A stretch of DNA of 25,908 bases from JAVBJN01 sp031546985. GTDB taxonomy: Bacteria; Bacteroidota; Bacteroidia; Chitinophagales; Chitinophagaceae. A program made the position numbers and the translations under genes. The notes under the pieces are model-generated. The model was given only the letters and a program-made list of their open reading frames with translations, ran no database searches and was not told the DNA's origin. This document shows, in pieces, positions 1 through 7,901 of this stretch. Each line of letters opens with the position of its first letter. Position 1 is the stretch's first letter. The stretch covers positions 1 to 25,908 of the forward strand of contig JAVBJN010000074.1 in assembly GCA_031546985.1 (NCBI GenBank), read 5' to 3'.

Positions 1-241
1 CGGCATGCCCCGGAATACGGTAGAAATTACAGAATTTGCAATTGGCCAGGCAAACGTTGGTCGTATTTACGTTGCGGTATATCTGCCAGGTTACTTTGCC
101 ATGCGGTACCTGCTTTTTACGCAGTTCATTGGCCATGTACATGAGTTCTGCCAGCGGCGCGTGTTCAAAAAGGTAAACCCCCTCTTCTGCACTCAGGAAA
201 TCAAAATCCAGCGCCCGGCTGTATAATTCGTTCAGATTCAT
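1..241 (-). CDS. mqnC: Cyclic dehypoxanthinyl futalosine synthase, MqnC-like (3' end outside window)
   Basis: A reading frame opens at an ATG at 241 and runs off the left edge, giving 80 residues. It contains the radical-SAM cluster motif CxxxCxxC (C64, C68, C71) inside NTTNVCLANCKFCNFYR, preceded by VPHGKVTW. This wording is typical of MqnC/CofH-type radical SAM enzymes of the futalosine menaquinone route. MqnC cyclises dehypoxanthine futalosine in the cytoplasm using SAM and a 4Fe-4S cluster. The paralogue MqnE is the alternative, but the 'QVPHGKVTWQ' lead-in fits MqnC better from memory. Residue 55 is Tyr where I recall Asp in relatives (TWQIDRN); this was not checked. Only the N-terminal fifth or so of the protein is present. 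Confidence 0.8.
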   Translation of the reverse strand, partial: MNLNELYSRALDFDFLSAEEGVYLFEHAPLAELMYMANELRKKQVPHGKVTWQIYRNVNTTNVCLANCKFCNFYRIPGHA

Positions 242-550
242 AAAATCGTCGTTCTAACACACAATGAACAAAGGTAACAAATATGAAGCATCCCCTGAAG
301 GCTGTTTTGTAACCCCGTGTAGCATTCGCAGGAGCCCTTGGCTTGCTTTATGTTTGTAGCGGCCGGTAAGTTTTCCGAAATTCATAAATCCTTTTCCCGA
401 TTTCTAAAATGACATTGATATGACAATCGTATTTTTGCTCCTTCATCTCTGTTATGGGATGAAAAACGCGTTTCAATGCAGATTATTCACTAATTTTCAA
501 TGAGATAGCAGAACAAAACTAACCTAAACACCACCTTATAAAACGGCATC
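242..550. other. Intergenic region between divergent mqnC and a small membrane protein
   Basis: About 300 nt with no convincing gene on either strand. Apart from the candidate mqnC -7 element I see no hairpin, repeat or RNA gene in it. Confidence 0.5.
269..276 (-). promoter_or_regulatory. Candidate -7 element for mqnC
   Basis: The minus strand reads TACCTTTG, an exact match to the Bacteroidota TAnnTTTG -7 consensus, 27 nt ahead of the mqnC ATG. No TTG -33 box is seen at the usual 17-23 nt spacing, so this is only a candidate. Confidence 0.35.
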
Positions 551-715
551 ATGGAACCGCAGCAACAAACACCAGAAACAGAACAACCTCAAAAAGGCTT
601 TAAACAATGGCTCAAGCGACTGGGCTGGGCAGGATTCCTGTTTTTTCTGATCAAAGGGCTGGTATGGCTGTTTGTCTTCTATGGTGGCGCCCGCTTTCTG
701 GGTTGCGGAAAATAG
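551..715 (+). CDS. Small single-pass membrane protein, 54 aa, function unknown
   Basis: An ATG at 551 opens a 54-codon frame ending with TAG at 713-715. The first 15 residues are polar and glutamine-rich (MEPQQQTPETEQPQK). A basic stretch (KGFKQWLKRLGW) follows, then a hydrophobic segment of about 23 residues (AGFLFFLIKGLVWLFVFYGG), ending RFLGCGK. This is a cytoplasmic tail followed by one membrane helix. Similar very small proteins with a 'GFLFFLIKGLLWL' core occur in Bacteroidota as hypotheticals, as far as I recall. The frame is followed within 30 nt by a strong intrinsic terminator, which supports a real monocistronic gene. No function can be assigned. Confidence 0.65.
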   Translation: MEPQQQTPETEQPQKGFKQWLKRLGWAGFLFFLIKGLVWLFVFYGGARFLGCGK

Positions 716-741
716 AAGGTTAAAAAACATTATCCTTACTG

Positions 742-765
742 GCGCTGCATTGCAGCGCTTTTTTT
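742..765 (+). terminator. Intrinsic terminator of the 54-aa membrane protein gene
   Basis: GCGCTGCA-T-TGCAGCGC forms a GC-rich hairpin (6 bp with a 5-nt loop in practice) followed immediately by seven T residues. Confidence 0.85.
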
Positions 766-860
766 ATGTTTTTTCATTAAAACATTTGGAAGTAAAATAA
801 TATTTGCGGACTTTTAAGTTGAATAACGTAATTCTACGTTGCAAAGCGATTCGTTCCGTT

Positions 861-1883
861 ATGAGATTAAGGTTGCTTGTTTTGTTGGGTTTATCGGGTG
901 TGCTGCTGGTATCGTTTAAGCCGGAAGCGCAGGATTATACCCGTTATCATGAGCATACGGCACAGGCACGGGCCTGCTTGCTGAACGAGCAGTTTGAAAA
1001 GGCATTGAACCATTACGATTCGGCATTTGAAGGATATACCTTCCGGTTTTCTGCCGATTGTTTAACCGCACTGCAAACCGCCGCGCTGCTGGGTAAAGCC
1101 GATAGGATGTACCCGTACCTGCGCTGCACGGCCCTTGCAGGAGTGAGTCTGGCCTGCATCAATATATTACCTGCGCTGGAGCCTTACCGTAATACGGCAA
1201 CCTGGCAAAAACATATTGCAGATTATGCAGCTTGGCACCACACTTATTTGCAAGGGATAGATACGGCCCTGAACCGGGAATTTTCTGAGCGGTTCGATCA
1301 TGAGCAAAGTGCCAAGCAAAAAGAAGACCTTACGGAATATGTGCAGGTAGTGATGGATAATACCAACCGCATTCTGGCGCTGGCAAAAGCCGGAAAATAC
1401 CCGGGAGAGCGGCATATTGGCATCGCCAATTCTTACATTATCATACGGCGCTGGGGCATGCCTGGCGAGGTGTGCGATGCCGGTGAAACGCTGGAGCGTG
1501 CCAGCTTGCTGCACCACCCTTATGCTTACGCGCTGTTGCAACCTTACCTGGTTTCGTTAATGAAAAATGGCGACCTGCATCCCAACCAGGTATGCGAAAT
1601 GTATTTCTTTAACACGCAGTTTGGGCAGCGCAGTTACGCCCCCATTGTAAAGCAATATAAAAACCCACCGCCTGACACTAAGGTGACCGACGATATGGTG
1701 TTTAATGCCGCAGGCAAGTATGCGGTTCGCCCTTATGAAATGGTGGCGCGCAACCGGGAGCATTGGTTTCAGATTCCGTTATACACCACCCTCAGCCCTG
1801 TACAGTTGCAATCGAAATACCACATTAATATCAACTATCCGTTTGGGTTGGATGTATACACCCGTCCCACGGTAAAGAAATAA
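861..1883 (+). CDS. Secreted protein with DUF6624-like C-terminal region
   Basis: The ATG at 861 starts MRLRLLVLLGLSGVLLVSF, a clear signal peptide; an in-frame TTG at 804 would put 19 charged residues in front of it and is less likely. The mature protein (about 320 aa) begins with a helical, TPR-like stretch (HTAQARACLLNEQFEKALNH). The later segment around residues 180-270, with GMPGEVCDAGETLERASLL, HPYAYALLQPYL and FNTQFGQRSY, follows the pattern of DUF6624 (a 'GwP..s.vG..A..Ll.qHa' block ending in a 'YGTQ'-type block). It is presumably periplasmic or surface-exposed. It lies 9 nt upstream of the BlaI-type repressor gene and is probably co-transcribed with it, so it may be part of the regulated unit. 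The DUF assignment is from pattern memory. Confidence 0.75.
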   Translation: MRLRLLVLLGLSGVLLVSFKPEAQDYTRYHEHTAQARACLLNEQFEKALNHYDSAFEGYTFRFSADCLTALQTAALLGKADRMYPYLRCTALAGVSLACINILPALEPYRNTATWQKHIADYAAWHHTYLQGIDTALNREFSERFDHEQSAKQKEDLTEYVQVVMDNTNRILALAKAGKYPGERHIGIANSYIIIRRWGMPGEVCDAGETLERASLLHHPYAYALLQPYLVSLMKNGDLHPNQVCEMYFFNTQFGQRSYAPIVKQYKNPPPDTKVTDDMVFNAAGKYAVRPYEMVARNREHWFQIPLYTTLSPVQLQSKYHININYPFGLDVYTRPTVKK

Positions 1884-1892
1884 ACCATTGGA

Positions 1893-2285
1893 ATGATACA
1901 GAAACTAACAAAAGCCGAAGAAGAGATCATGCACCTGATCTGGAAACTGGAACGGTGCACGGTGCGAGACCTGCTCGACCAGCTAAACGATCCCGAGTTG
2001 CCGCACAGCACCGTATCGTCGGTGGTGCGCATATTGGAGAAGAAGGGATTTGTAGCCCACAAGGCGTATGGCAAAACGTACGAGTACTATCCGGTAATTA
2101 AGAAGGAAGAGTATGGCAAAAGCGGCTTGCTGAACCTGATGAAAGATTACTTTCAGGGCTCGCCCAAACGGCTGGTCTCTTTCCTGGTAAACGAAAACAA
2201 GCTGGACCTGAAAGATCTGAATGAGATGCTGCAACAGCTGGACGATAAAGATGCATCAACAACTAAATCTCCCAAACATGATTAA
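1893..2285 (+). CDS. BlaI/MecI/CopY-family transcriptional repressor
   Basis: 130 aa, the usual length for BlaI. The N-terminal winged helix (residues about 1-75) begins MIQKLTKAEEEIMHLIWKLE and contains VRDLLDQL, HSTVSSVVRILEKKGFV and the wing AYGKTYEYYPV. The C-terminal helices (LLNLMKDYFQGSPKRLVSFL) match the dimerisation and cleavage-sensitive region of the family. BlaI proteins are dimeric repressors inactivated by proteolysis when a partner BlaR1 peptidase is activated. The stop codon overlaps the start of the next gene (ATGATTAA, 2278-2285), so repressor and peptidase are probably translationally coupled. No beta-lactamase or penicillin-binding protein gene is nearby, so the regulated target is unknown. 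Confidence 0.9.
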   Translation: MIQKLTKAEEEIMHLIWKLERCTVRDLLDQLNDPELPHSTVSSVVRILEKKGFVAHKAYGKTYEYYPVIKKEEYGKSGLLNLMKDYFQGSPKRLVSFLVNENKLDLKDLNEMLQQLDDKDASTTKSPKHD

Positions 2286-3669
2286 CTACATTATTAGTGC
2301 TACAGCCATCTGGCTCTTGTGCCTGCTGGTGTTTGAAACCCTACTCAAACATAATAACCTGCATCGCTGGAACCGAATATACCTGTTGTTTTCTTTTGCA
2401 CTAGGTGCGTTGGTACCGCTGGTAAACCTGTCGGGCACGAGTTTTAAACCGGCGGTTGTACAACAATACGATGCCACGGTAACCACTGCGGCCAATGTCA
2501 TACAATACAGTATGCTGGAGCCGGTAAAGGGTTGGGAGCCCACAGACATACTGTTGGTAGTGTACCTGGTGGGTGTGTTGGTGGGCTTTATCTTGCTGGT
2601 AAATGAAGTGATGCGGTTGCTGTGGTTTCAGCAATACGGCCACCGCAAAGAGATTAACGGTATAAAGGTGATTGAAACACAGCTCAACCATCCGCCTTTT
2701 TCTTTTTTCTCCAGCATATTTATTGGTAATGCAGAAAACTATACAGCAGAAGAGCTGCATTTTATCATAGTGCACGAAAAAGTGCACCACACCTTCCGGC
2801 ACAGTGCCGATCGGTTGTTGATGCAACTGGCTAAGGTGTTGTTCTGGTTTCACCCGTTGGTATGGCGCTACCAGAAACTGCTGTCGCTGGTGCACGAATA
2901 CCAGGCCGATGAAGTAGCGTCTGCCGGCGGCACATTGGTATATGGCCGTTTCATTGTAGAGCAGGCCATGCTTAAAGGCGCCCCTACTATTAGTAATCCT
3001 ATTAATTATTCACCCGTAAAAAACCGGATCCGTATGATGACTAAAAACCAAAGTTCCACCCGCCAGGGCTGGAAGTACGCACTTATGCTGCCTGTAGTAG
3101 CTTGCAGCATTCTGTTCTTTTCGCAAACCTCTTTTTCTGGCGATGTGAAAAGAGAAGGAAAATATATTTATGCCAATGGCAACAAGCTGGAGTTGCAATA
3201 TGAAAAACCACCTGTAGATACCATCATGATGATAGACCCTGTAACGGGGAATGAAAAAACGATAGTTACACGAATGAGTGAACGCGTGGTAAAGCTAAAT
3301 GGCAAACGAGTGTACGCACATAATGAGGTGACTAAGACAGGAGATATTGGTTATCCTCCAGGAAGTAAGGCTAACGATTTTATTATTAAAAAGGTGCTCT
3401 CCGAATTTAGTGACCTGCGTCCTGGCGATTACATTGTCTTCATGAATGGCTTGTTGCTTGACGAAAAAGGGAAGGTAATATATGTAGAGAGCATATTGTT
3501 CGATTCAGATCCTTCTTCGTATGGGGATCCGGATGTTGAAGCCAAAATGAAGGCGTATGGAGCAAAATTGGTTGATATGATGATGAAGGAAAGATGGTCT
3601 CCTGCCATGAAAGATGGAAAACCGGTACCATCCTGGACGGAATATTTTAATGTTGAAGTAAAGAAATAG
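2278..3669 (+). CDS. BlaR1-like M56 membrane metallopeptidase with TonB-like C-terminal domain (copy 1)
   Basis: The start is taken as the ATG at 2278 (MINYIISATAIWLL), which overlaps the BlaI stop and matches the start of copy 2; a longer frame from 2221 lies wholly inside blaI. 463 aa. Membrane helices lie at about 3-22, 31-52 and 95-120. The cytoplasmic zinc peptidase has H166-E-K-V-H170 and the downstream HEYQADE (206-212) supplying the third ligand. A fourth helix near GWKYALMLPVVACSILFF is followed by a periplasmic C-terminal region. That region ends like a TonB C-terminal fold (WSPAMKDGKPVPSW, then FNVEV), not a penicillin-binding sensor domain. The inferred role is sensing an envelope signal and cleaving the BlaI-type repressor. 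The C-terminal domain suggests a signal other than beta-lactam binding. Confidence 0.88.
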   Translation: MINYIISATAIWLLCLLVFETLLKHNNLHRWNRIYLLFSFALGALVPLVNLSGTSFKPAVVQQYDATVTTAANVIQYSMLEPVKGWEPTDILLVVYLVGVLVGFILLVNEVMRLLWFQQYGHRKEINGIKVIETQLNHPPFSFFSSIFIGNAENYTAEELHFIIVHEKVHHTFRHSADRLLMQLAKVLFWFHPLVWRYQKLLSLVHEYQADEVASAGGTLVYGRFIVEQAMLKGAPTISNPINYSPVKNRIRMMTKNQSSTRQGWKYALMLPVVACSILFFSQTSFSGDVKREGKYIYANGNKLELQYEKPPVDTIMMIDPVTGNEKTIVTRMSERVVKLNGKRVYAHNEVTKTGDIGYPPGSKANDFIIKKVLSEFSDLRPGDYIVFMNGLLLDEKGKVIYVESILFDSDPSSYGDPDVEAKMKAYGAKLVDMMMKERWSPAMKDGKPVPSWTEYFNVEVKK

Positions 3670-3712
3670 CTTTTTTACAGGTCTTCTAGCCCAAAGGCAA
3701 CATCATTAAGTT

Positions 3713-5113
3713 ATGTCTATGATTAACTACCTCATAAATGCTACAACCATATGGTTGCTGGGACAGCTGGTGTTTGAGTGCTTACTCAAACGCAACAACC
3801 TGCACCGTTGGAACCGGGTGTATCTACTGGCTGCTTTTGCCATGGGTGCGCTACTGCCCCTGGTAAAATGGTCTGTGCAATCGGTAAAGCCCGAAGTAGC
3901 ACACCAGTATAAAACCACCATAACCCATGCTACTTATGCGGTACAGTCTGGCATGGCTACACCTGCCCAAAGCTGGGATGCTGCAGCTATACTATTGGTG
4001 GTGTACCTGGTTGGGGTGCTGGTGGGCTTGGTGCTGCTGGCCGGAGAGCTGATGCGTTTGCTCTGGTTGGCAAGGTATGGGTACAAAAAAGAAATAGGAG
4101 GTATAACCGTGATCGAAACACGATTGAACCATCCGCCTTTTTCTTTTTTCTCCGGCATCTTTATAGGCAGGCTCGAAAACTACTCGTTGCAAGAGCTGCG
4201 GTTTATTGTAACACACGAACTTGCACATCGTAATTTAAAGCACAGCCTGGATAAGTTGCTGATGCAACTTTGCAGAATAGTGTTCTGGTTTCACCCATTG
4301 GTATGGCGCTATCAAAAGATGCTGTTGCTGGTGCACGAATACCAGGCCGATGAAGTGGCCGCTGCTGGCGATACTGTGGTGTATGGCCGTTTTGTGGTGG
4401 CGCAGGCCATGCTTAAAGGCGCGCCATCTATTAGCAATCCTTTCAATTACTCACCCGTAAAAAAACGCATTCGTATGATGACCCAAAATCAAGGCTCAGG
4501 ATTGCAGGGCTGGAAGTATTTGCTCATGCTGCCTTTAGCGGCTTGCAGTGTTTTATTCTTTTCGCAGGTTTCGTTTTCCGGCGATGTAAAGCGGAACGGA
4601 AAGTTCATTTACGTGAATGGTCATACACTGGTAAAAGATCCTTTGCACACCACTATGGATACAATACGGGTTGCATCTTCTGCAGAGAGCGACACTGCAA
4701 TGATGGTGAACCAAAGAGAGGCCCGCATTACTACACTGGACGGACAAAAACTGTGGGATAATGAAGAAGCCAATGCGAAGGCTGCGTTTGGAATTGCTGG
4801 CGGCAGCATAGAGGATTACCTTACCAAACAGATCTTATCGGAGATGAAGGAATTGCCCAGGGGAGAATACCTTATTGTGCCCGGTACGCTGGTGCTCGAT
4901 GCCAAAGGTAAAGTTATATATGTAGATGAGTGCAGCATTATGATCGATGCGGCCAGCAGCATTCCGGTAATGGTTGAGCCTAAAATGGTTGCTTGGGCAG
5001 AGGCTGTATTGTACCAGTTGATTATTGATATGCCGGATTGGAAACCAGCAGAGCGGGATGGCAAAAAAATTCCCGTTGCGCTTAAGCCATATCCTTTTAC
5101 CCTAACCAAATAG
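3713..5113 (+). CDS. BlaR1-like M56 membrane metallopeptidase with TonB-like C-terminal domain (copy 2)
   Basis: 466 aa from the ATG at 3713; by analogy with copy 1 the ATG at 3719 (MINYLINATTIWLL) is an equally good start. It is a clear paralogue of the preceding gene: the same four-helix layout, HELAH (residues 168-172), HEYQADE, and FNYSPVKKRIRMM before the last helix (GWKYLLMLPLAACSVLFF). Similarity is strong through the peptidase and the GDVKRNGKFIYVNG segment, then falls in the periplasmic tail, which has DWKPAERDGKKIPVALKP in place of the copy 1 wording. It lies 43 nt after copy 1 on the same strand with no terminator between, so it is probably the last gene of the operon, ending at the hairpin at 5135-5167. 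Duplication followed by divergence of the sensor domain is the simplest reading. Confidence 0.88.
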   Translation: MSMINYLINATTIWLLGQLVFECLLKRNNLHRWNRVYLLAAFAMGALLPLVKWSVQSVKPEVAHQYKTTITHATYAVQSGMATPAQSWDAAAILLVVYLVGVLVGLVLLAGELMRLLWLARYGYKKEIGGITVIETRLNHPPFSFFSGIFIGRLENYSLQELRFIVTHELAHRNLKHSLDKLLMQLCRIVFWFHPLVWRYQKMLLLVHEYQADEVAAAGDTVVYGRFVVAQAMLKGAPSISNPFNYSPVKKRIRMMTQNQGSGLQGWKYLLMLPLAACSVLFFSQVSFSGDVKRNGKFIYVNGHTLVKDPLHTTMDTIRVASSAESDTAMMVNQREARITTLDGQKLWDNEEANAKAAFGIAGGSIEDYLTKQILSEMKELPRGEYLIVPGTLVLDAKGKVIYVDECSIMIDAASSIPVMVEPKMVAWAEAVLYQLIIDMPDWKPAERDGKKIPVALKPYPFTLTK

Positions 5114-5134
5114 GATAGAGAAAGTGTGATAATG

Positions 5135-5167
5135 AAAACCCCTGCAGGCAGTTCCTGCAGGGGTTTT
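5135..5167. terminator. Bidirectional terminator between the BlaR1-like operon and the TonB receptor operon
   Basis: A perfect 14-bp stem (AAAACCCCTGCAGG / CCTGCAGGGGTTTT) with a 5-nt loop. T runs follow on both strands. It lies between convergent genes, so it can serve both. Confidence 0.9.
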
Positions 5168-5186
5168 GGTTTATAGCTGTTTGCGA

Positions 5187-7439
5187 TTATTTAATCTTAT
5201 ACCGCAAACCCGCGTAAATGGTACGGCCCATTACCGGACCCCAGATGAGCGAAGCATCAAAATTGGGGCTGGATGGATTATCGGCCGATACAATCATCGG
5301 GTGCTGCATGTAATTGGTAAGGTTTTCGCCACCCAGGTACACCTCAAAATTGTCTTTCCAGGTTTTGCTAACCTGCGCGCTCATTTGTATAAACGAGGGC
5401 GACCGTTCTGGCATGTGCATATGGTTATCGTCCATAGCAATAGGTACCCGTTTAGGTCCTATCCATTGCACGGTGTAATCGAATTTCCAGTTGTTGCGGG
5501 TTTCGTAGCCGGTATTCAAAAACGCGCGGTGTGCCGCAATCAATGGTTTCTCTTTCTGCACGCCATTGTAGGTGCTTTGTACATCGTAATAGCGGTAAGC
5601 CAGTCTTACATCCCATTTGCGAATGGGCTCATAATCGGCCTGTATTTGAAAGCTGTGTGCGAAAGAGTTGCCATTCAGGTTGTACACATTTACCTGGCGG
5701 GGCGTTTCCATATCCACAATTACCTGATTGGTAAAATGAGTATAGTAGTAGTCCGCAGAGATAGAACCTTCGCGGTAGTTGAGCATAAACTTCTGGGTTA
5801 TGTTGGCCCCGGTGTTCCATGCTACTTCCGGCTTCAGATCGAGCAGGTTACTATTGCCACTTTGCAGCGGCAGAAACCAGGCCCGGTTACTGGCCAGAAA
5901 GCCCAGGTTCTCGGCAATTACATTGGCGGTACGTTGCGAGCGGCCCACGCTACCCCGGATAGAGGTATTGGTCCACGGCGCGTAACGCACATGCAACCTG
6001 GGGGTTACAAAAGCGCCATAGAGGTTGTTGTAATCGCCACGCAGGCCCGCCACGATGTTGAGCTTGGTAAGGTAATTATAGCTGTACTCGGCAAAAGCGC
6101 CGGGCACCACTTCGGTACGTTTGAGCAGATAGGGATTCATGTGCTCTTCGTACTTATCCATAATGGTGCTCATACCCAGCTTAATGCCGTGGTTGGTATT
6201 GCTGATGATGGATTGGTAAATGAAGTTACCATACAGACTTTGCTGCTTACCCAGGTAGTTAACCTTACCATACAGGGCATCCTGGTTGTGGTAGGTACCC
6301 GATAATTGCAGGCCAAAGCTGCGCCAGGGTTTCTCTTTAGATACTTTACCAATTTTGGCCCAGCCCTCATACCGTTGGGTGTTCAGGGTAAATCCCCAGG
6401 GGCTTGTAGCGCCGGTTTCGGCGTTTTTGTCAAAATGCCACTGCCCGCCAATATTATCGGCATAAGTGGCTTTGATACCACCCTGCACTTCCCAGCCGGT
6501 AGGGCTAAAGAAGAACCAGCGGTTTACGCCTACAAAGGTATTGCCCAGCGGCTGGTCCAGGAAACCATCATTGTTCTGGTCAAATTTGAGCCACTGGCTT
6601 TTGCCATGCAGCATGAGCGAGGTGCTCACCTTGCTGTTCAGCTTATGGTTGTATACGATATTGCCCTCTGTACGGCCCTGGTTGTTCTGGTACAGGTTAA
6701 AGTCCCACTTATCACCTTCGAAAGGTTTTTTCAGCTCCACATTGATCTGGCCTGCTACACTTTCAAAACCATTAACTACACTACCGCTACCCTTGCTCAG
6801 CTGCATGCTTTCGATAAAGCTGCCGGGCGTAAAAGTGAGTCCGGTTACAGAGGCCAGGCCTCTTACATCGGGAATGTTTTCGCGGGTAATGTAGGTATAC
6901 GGTCCGGCCAGGCCCAGCATCTGTATCTGGCGGTAGCCCGTAACCGCATCGGTAAATGCTACATCTACCGAAGGGGTGGTTTCAAAGCTTTCGCTCAGGT
7001 TACAGCAAGCGGCTTTCAGCAGCTCCCGCTGGCCTATTTTCTCCGATTTAATCGGGTCCAGCATGTTGATCTCCGTACTCTTCCTGCGGTGTGTAATCTT
7101 TACCTCGCCCAGTTTATGGGGTTGGGTAAGCACCACTTTCAGGTGGGTATCGGTAGGTTTCAGGCTTATGGTATCGTTGTCGAAACCCACGTAAGACACC
7201 ACCAGCAGGGAATCATCCGGTTGCAGGTTCAGCGTAAAGTGACCTTCTGTATCGGTAAGGGTGCCTGTTTTGGATACCGGTGCAAATACACGGGCGCCAA
7301 TCAGGGTTTGTTGTTTGTTTTTGGAGGTTTCCTCTACCACTTTGCCGTTTAGGGGCCTTTCCGTTTGTTGCGCCAGCAACGGAAGTGCATGCAGCAATGC
7401 GATAGCGGCGCTACCGGCTGTTACAAGTTTTGTACGCAT
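5187..7439 (-). CDS. TonB-dependent outer-membrane receptor, probable metal (copper) receptor
   Basis: 750 aa. A signal peptide (MRTKLVTAGSAAIALLHALPLLAQQ) is followed by a CarboxypepD_reg-like beta-sandwich (about 30-110, with GTLTDTEGHFTLNL and VVSYVGFD). The plug domain runs through about 130-245 (CCNLSESFETTPSVDVAF, QIQMLGLAGPYTYITRENIP, SGSVVNGFESVAGQINVEL). A beta-barrel ends in the aromatic-rich GRTIYAGLRYKIK. The plug wording belongs to a receptor group that I recall beside heavy-metal-associated proteins. A His/Met cluster, H673-M-H-M676, in a barrel loop would suit copper. Only 3 nt separate it from the upstream HMA gene, so the two are co-transcribed. The function is TonB/ExbBD-energised uptake across the outer membrane. 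The substrate is inferred from context, not shown. Confidence 0.88.
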   Translation of the reverse strand: MRTKLVTAGSAAIALLHALPLLAQQTERPLNGKVVEETSKNKQQTLIGARVFAPVSKTGTLTDTEGHFTLNLQPDDSLLVVSYVGFDNDTISLKPTDTHLKVVLTQPHKLGEVKITHRRKSTEINMLDPIKSEKIGQRELLKAACCNLSESFETTPSVDVAFTDAVTGYRQIQMLGLAGPYTYITRENIPDVRGLASVTGLTFTPGSFIESMQLSKGSGSVVNGFESVAGQINVELKKPFEGDKWDFNLYQNNQGRTEGNIVYNHKLNSKVSTSLMLHGKSQWLKFDQNNDGFLDQPLGNTFVGVNRWFFFSPTGWEVQGGIKATYADNIGGQWHFDKNAETGATSPWGFTLNTQRYEGWAKIGKVSKEKPWRSFGLQLSGTYHNQDALYGKVNYLGKQQSLYGNFIYQSIISNTNHGIKLGMSTIMDKYEEHMNPYLLKRTEVVPGAFAEYSYNYLTKLNIVAGLRGDYNNLYGAFVTPRLHVRYAPWTNTSIRGSVGRSQRTANVIAENLGFLASNRAWFLPLQSGNSNLLDLKPEVAWNTGANITQKFMLNYREGSISADYYYTHFTNQVIVDMETPRQVNVYNLNGNSFAHSFQIQADYEPIRKWDVRLAYRYYDVQSTYNGVQKEKPLIAAHRAFLNTGYETRNNWKFDYTVQWIGPKRVPIAMDDNHMHMPERSPSFIQMSAQVSKTWKDNFEVYLGGENLTNYMQHPMIVSADNPSSPNFDASLIWGPVMGRTIYAGLRYKIK

Positions 7440-7442
7440 AAA

Positions 7443-7784
7443 TTAGTGTACAGTGTTGGTTTTGTAGGCGCAGCAGTCTGGCAATTTGTTGTAGTCCTTT
7501 TCGGTAGCTTTTACGTCGCCTGCGTCATAACCGGCTTTGGCCACACTTTTGGCAATCTCTGCCGGAGTGGTTTTGGCGCTGTTGTAGGTAACGGTTAATA
7601 CCTGGGTGTTTTTATCCCATTTGGCTATTTTAACACCTTTGGAATAGGCAGCGTTTTCAATGCGCTTCTGGCACATTTCACAAATGCCCTTTACAGGAAT
7701 TTTTTCGGTTACTACACCTTTGGTCTGCGCGTTGGATGGCAGGGTGAAAGACAATAAAGCTATCGCTACGAGAATGCGTTTCAT
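7443..7784 (-). CDS. Exported heavy-metal-associated (HMA) domain protein
   Basis: 113 aa. A signal peptide (MKRILVAIALLSFTLPSNAQ) precedes a ferredoxin-like HMA fold. The metal site is C35-E-M-C38 in the loop KGICEMCQKRIENA. The rest (VKIAKWDKNTQVLTVTY, then TPAEIAKSVAKAGYDAGDV) follows the usual HMA beta-alpha-beta order. A second cysteine pair, C104-C105, sits near the C terminus and could add a thiolate site. Unlike cytoplasmic copper chaperones, this one is exported. It lies between the HYC_CC_PP gene and the TonB receptor gene on the same strand. It probably binds Cu(I) or another soft metal in the periplasm and passes it to or from the receptor or a P-type ATPase encoded elsewhere. Confidence 0.88.
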   Translation of the reverse strand: MKRILVAIALLSFTLPSNAQTKGVVTEKIPVKGICEMCQKRIENAAYSKGVKIAKWDKNTQVLTVTYNSAKTTPAEIAKSVAKAGYDAGDVKATEKDYNKLPDCCAYKTNTVH

Positions 7785-7823
7785 TTTGGGTTAAGTTTTA
7801 AGATAGAAAAGATGTGGTTTCGG

Positions 7824-7844
7824 CTGCAATGGCAATCATTGCAG
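7824..7844. repeat. Inverted repeat between the HYC_CC_PP and HMA genes
   Basis: CTGCAATG-GCAAT-CATTGCAG gives perfect 8-bp arms with a 5-nt spacer in the 117-nt gap between the two genes. It lacks a T run, so it could be an RNA-stabilising hairpin or an operator. Confidence 0.45.
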
Positions 7845-7901
7845 AAACGTAAATACAGGCAGCTTACCCGGCATGCAGATATATTGCTGCACACATCTAA
7901 C

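Noticed and set aside
5166..7352. Long plus-strand open frames (379 and 348 codons) opposite the TonB receptor gene
   Set aside because: They are antisense shadows of the receptor gene, which has a signal peptide, plug and barrel motifs; the translations have no domain character.
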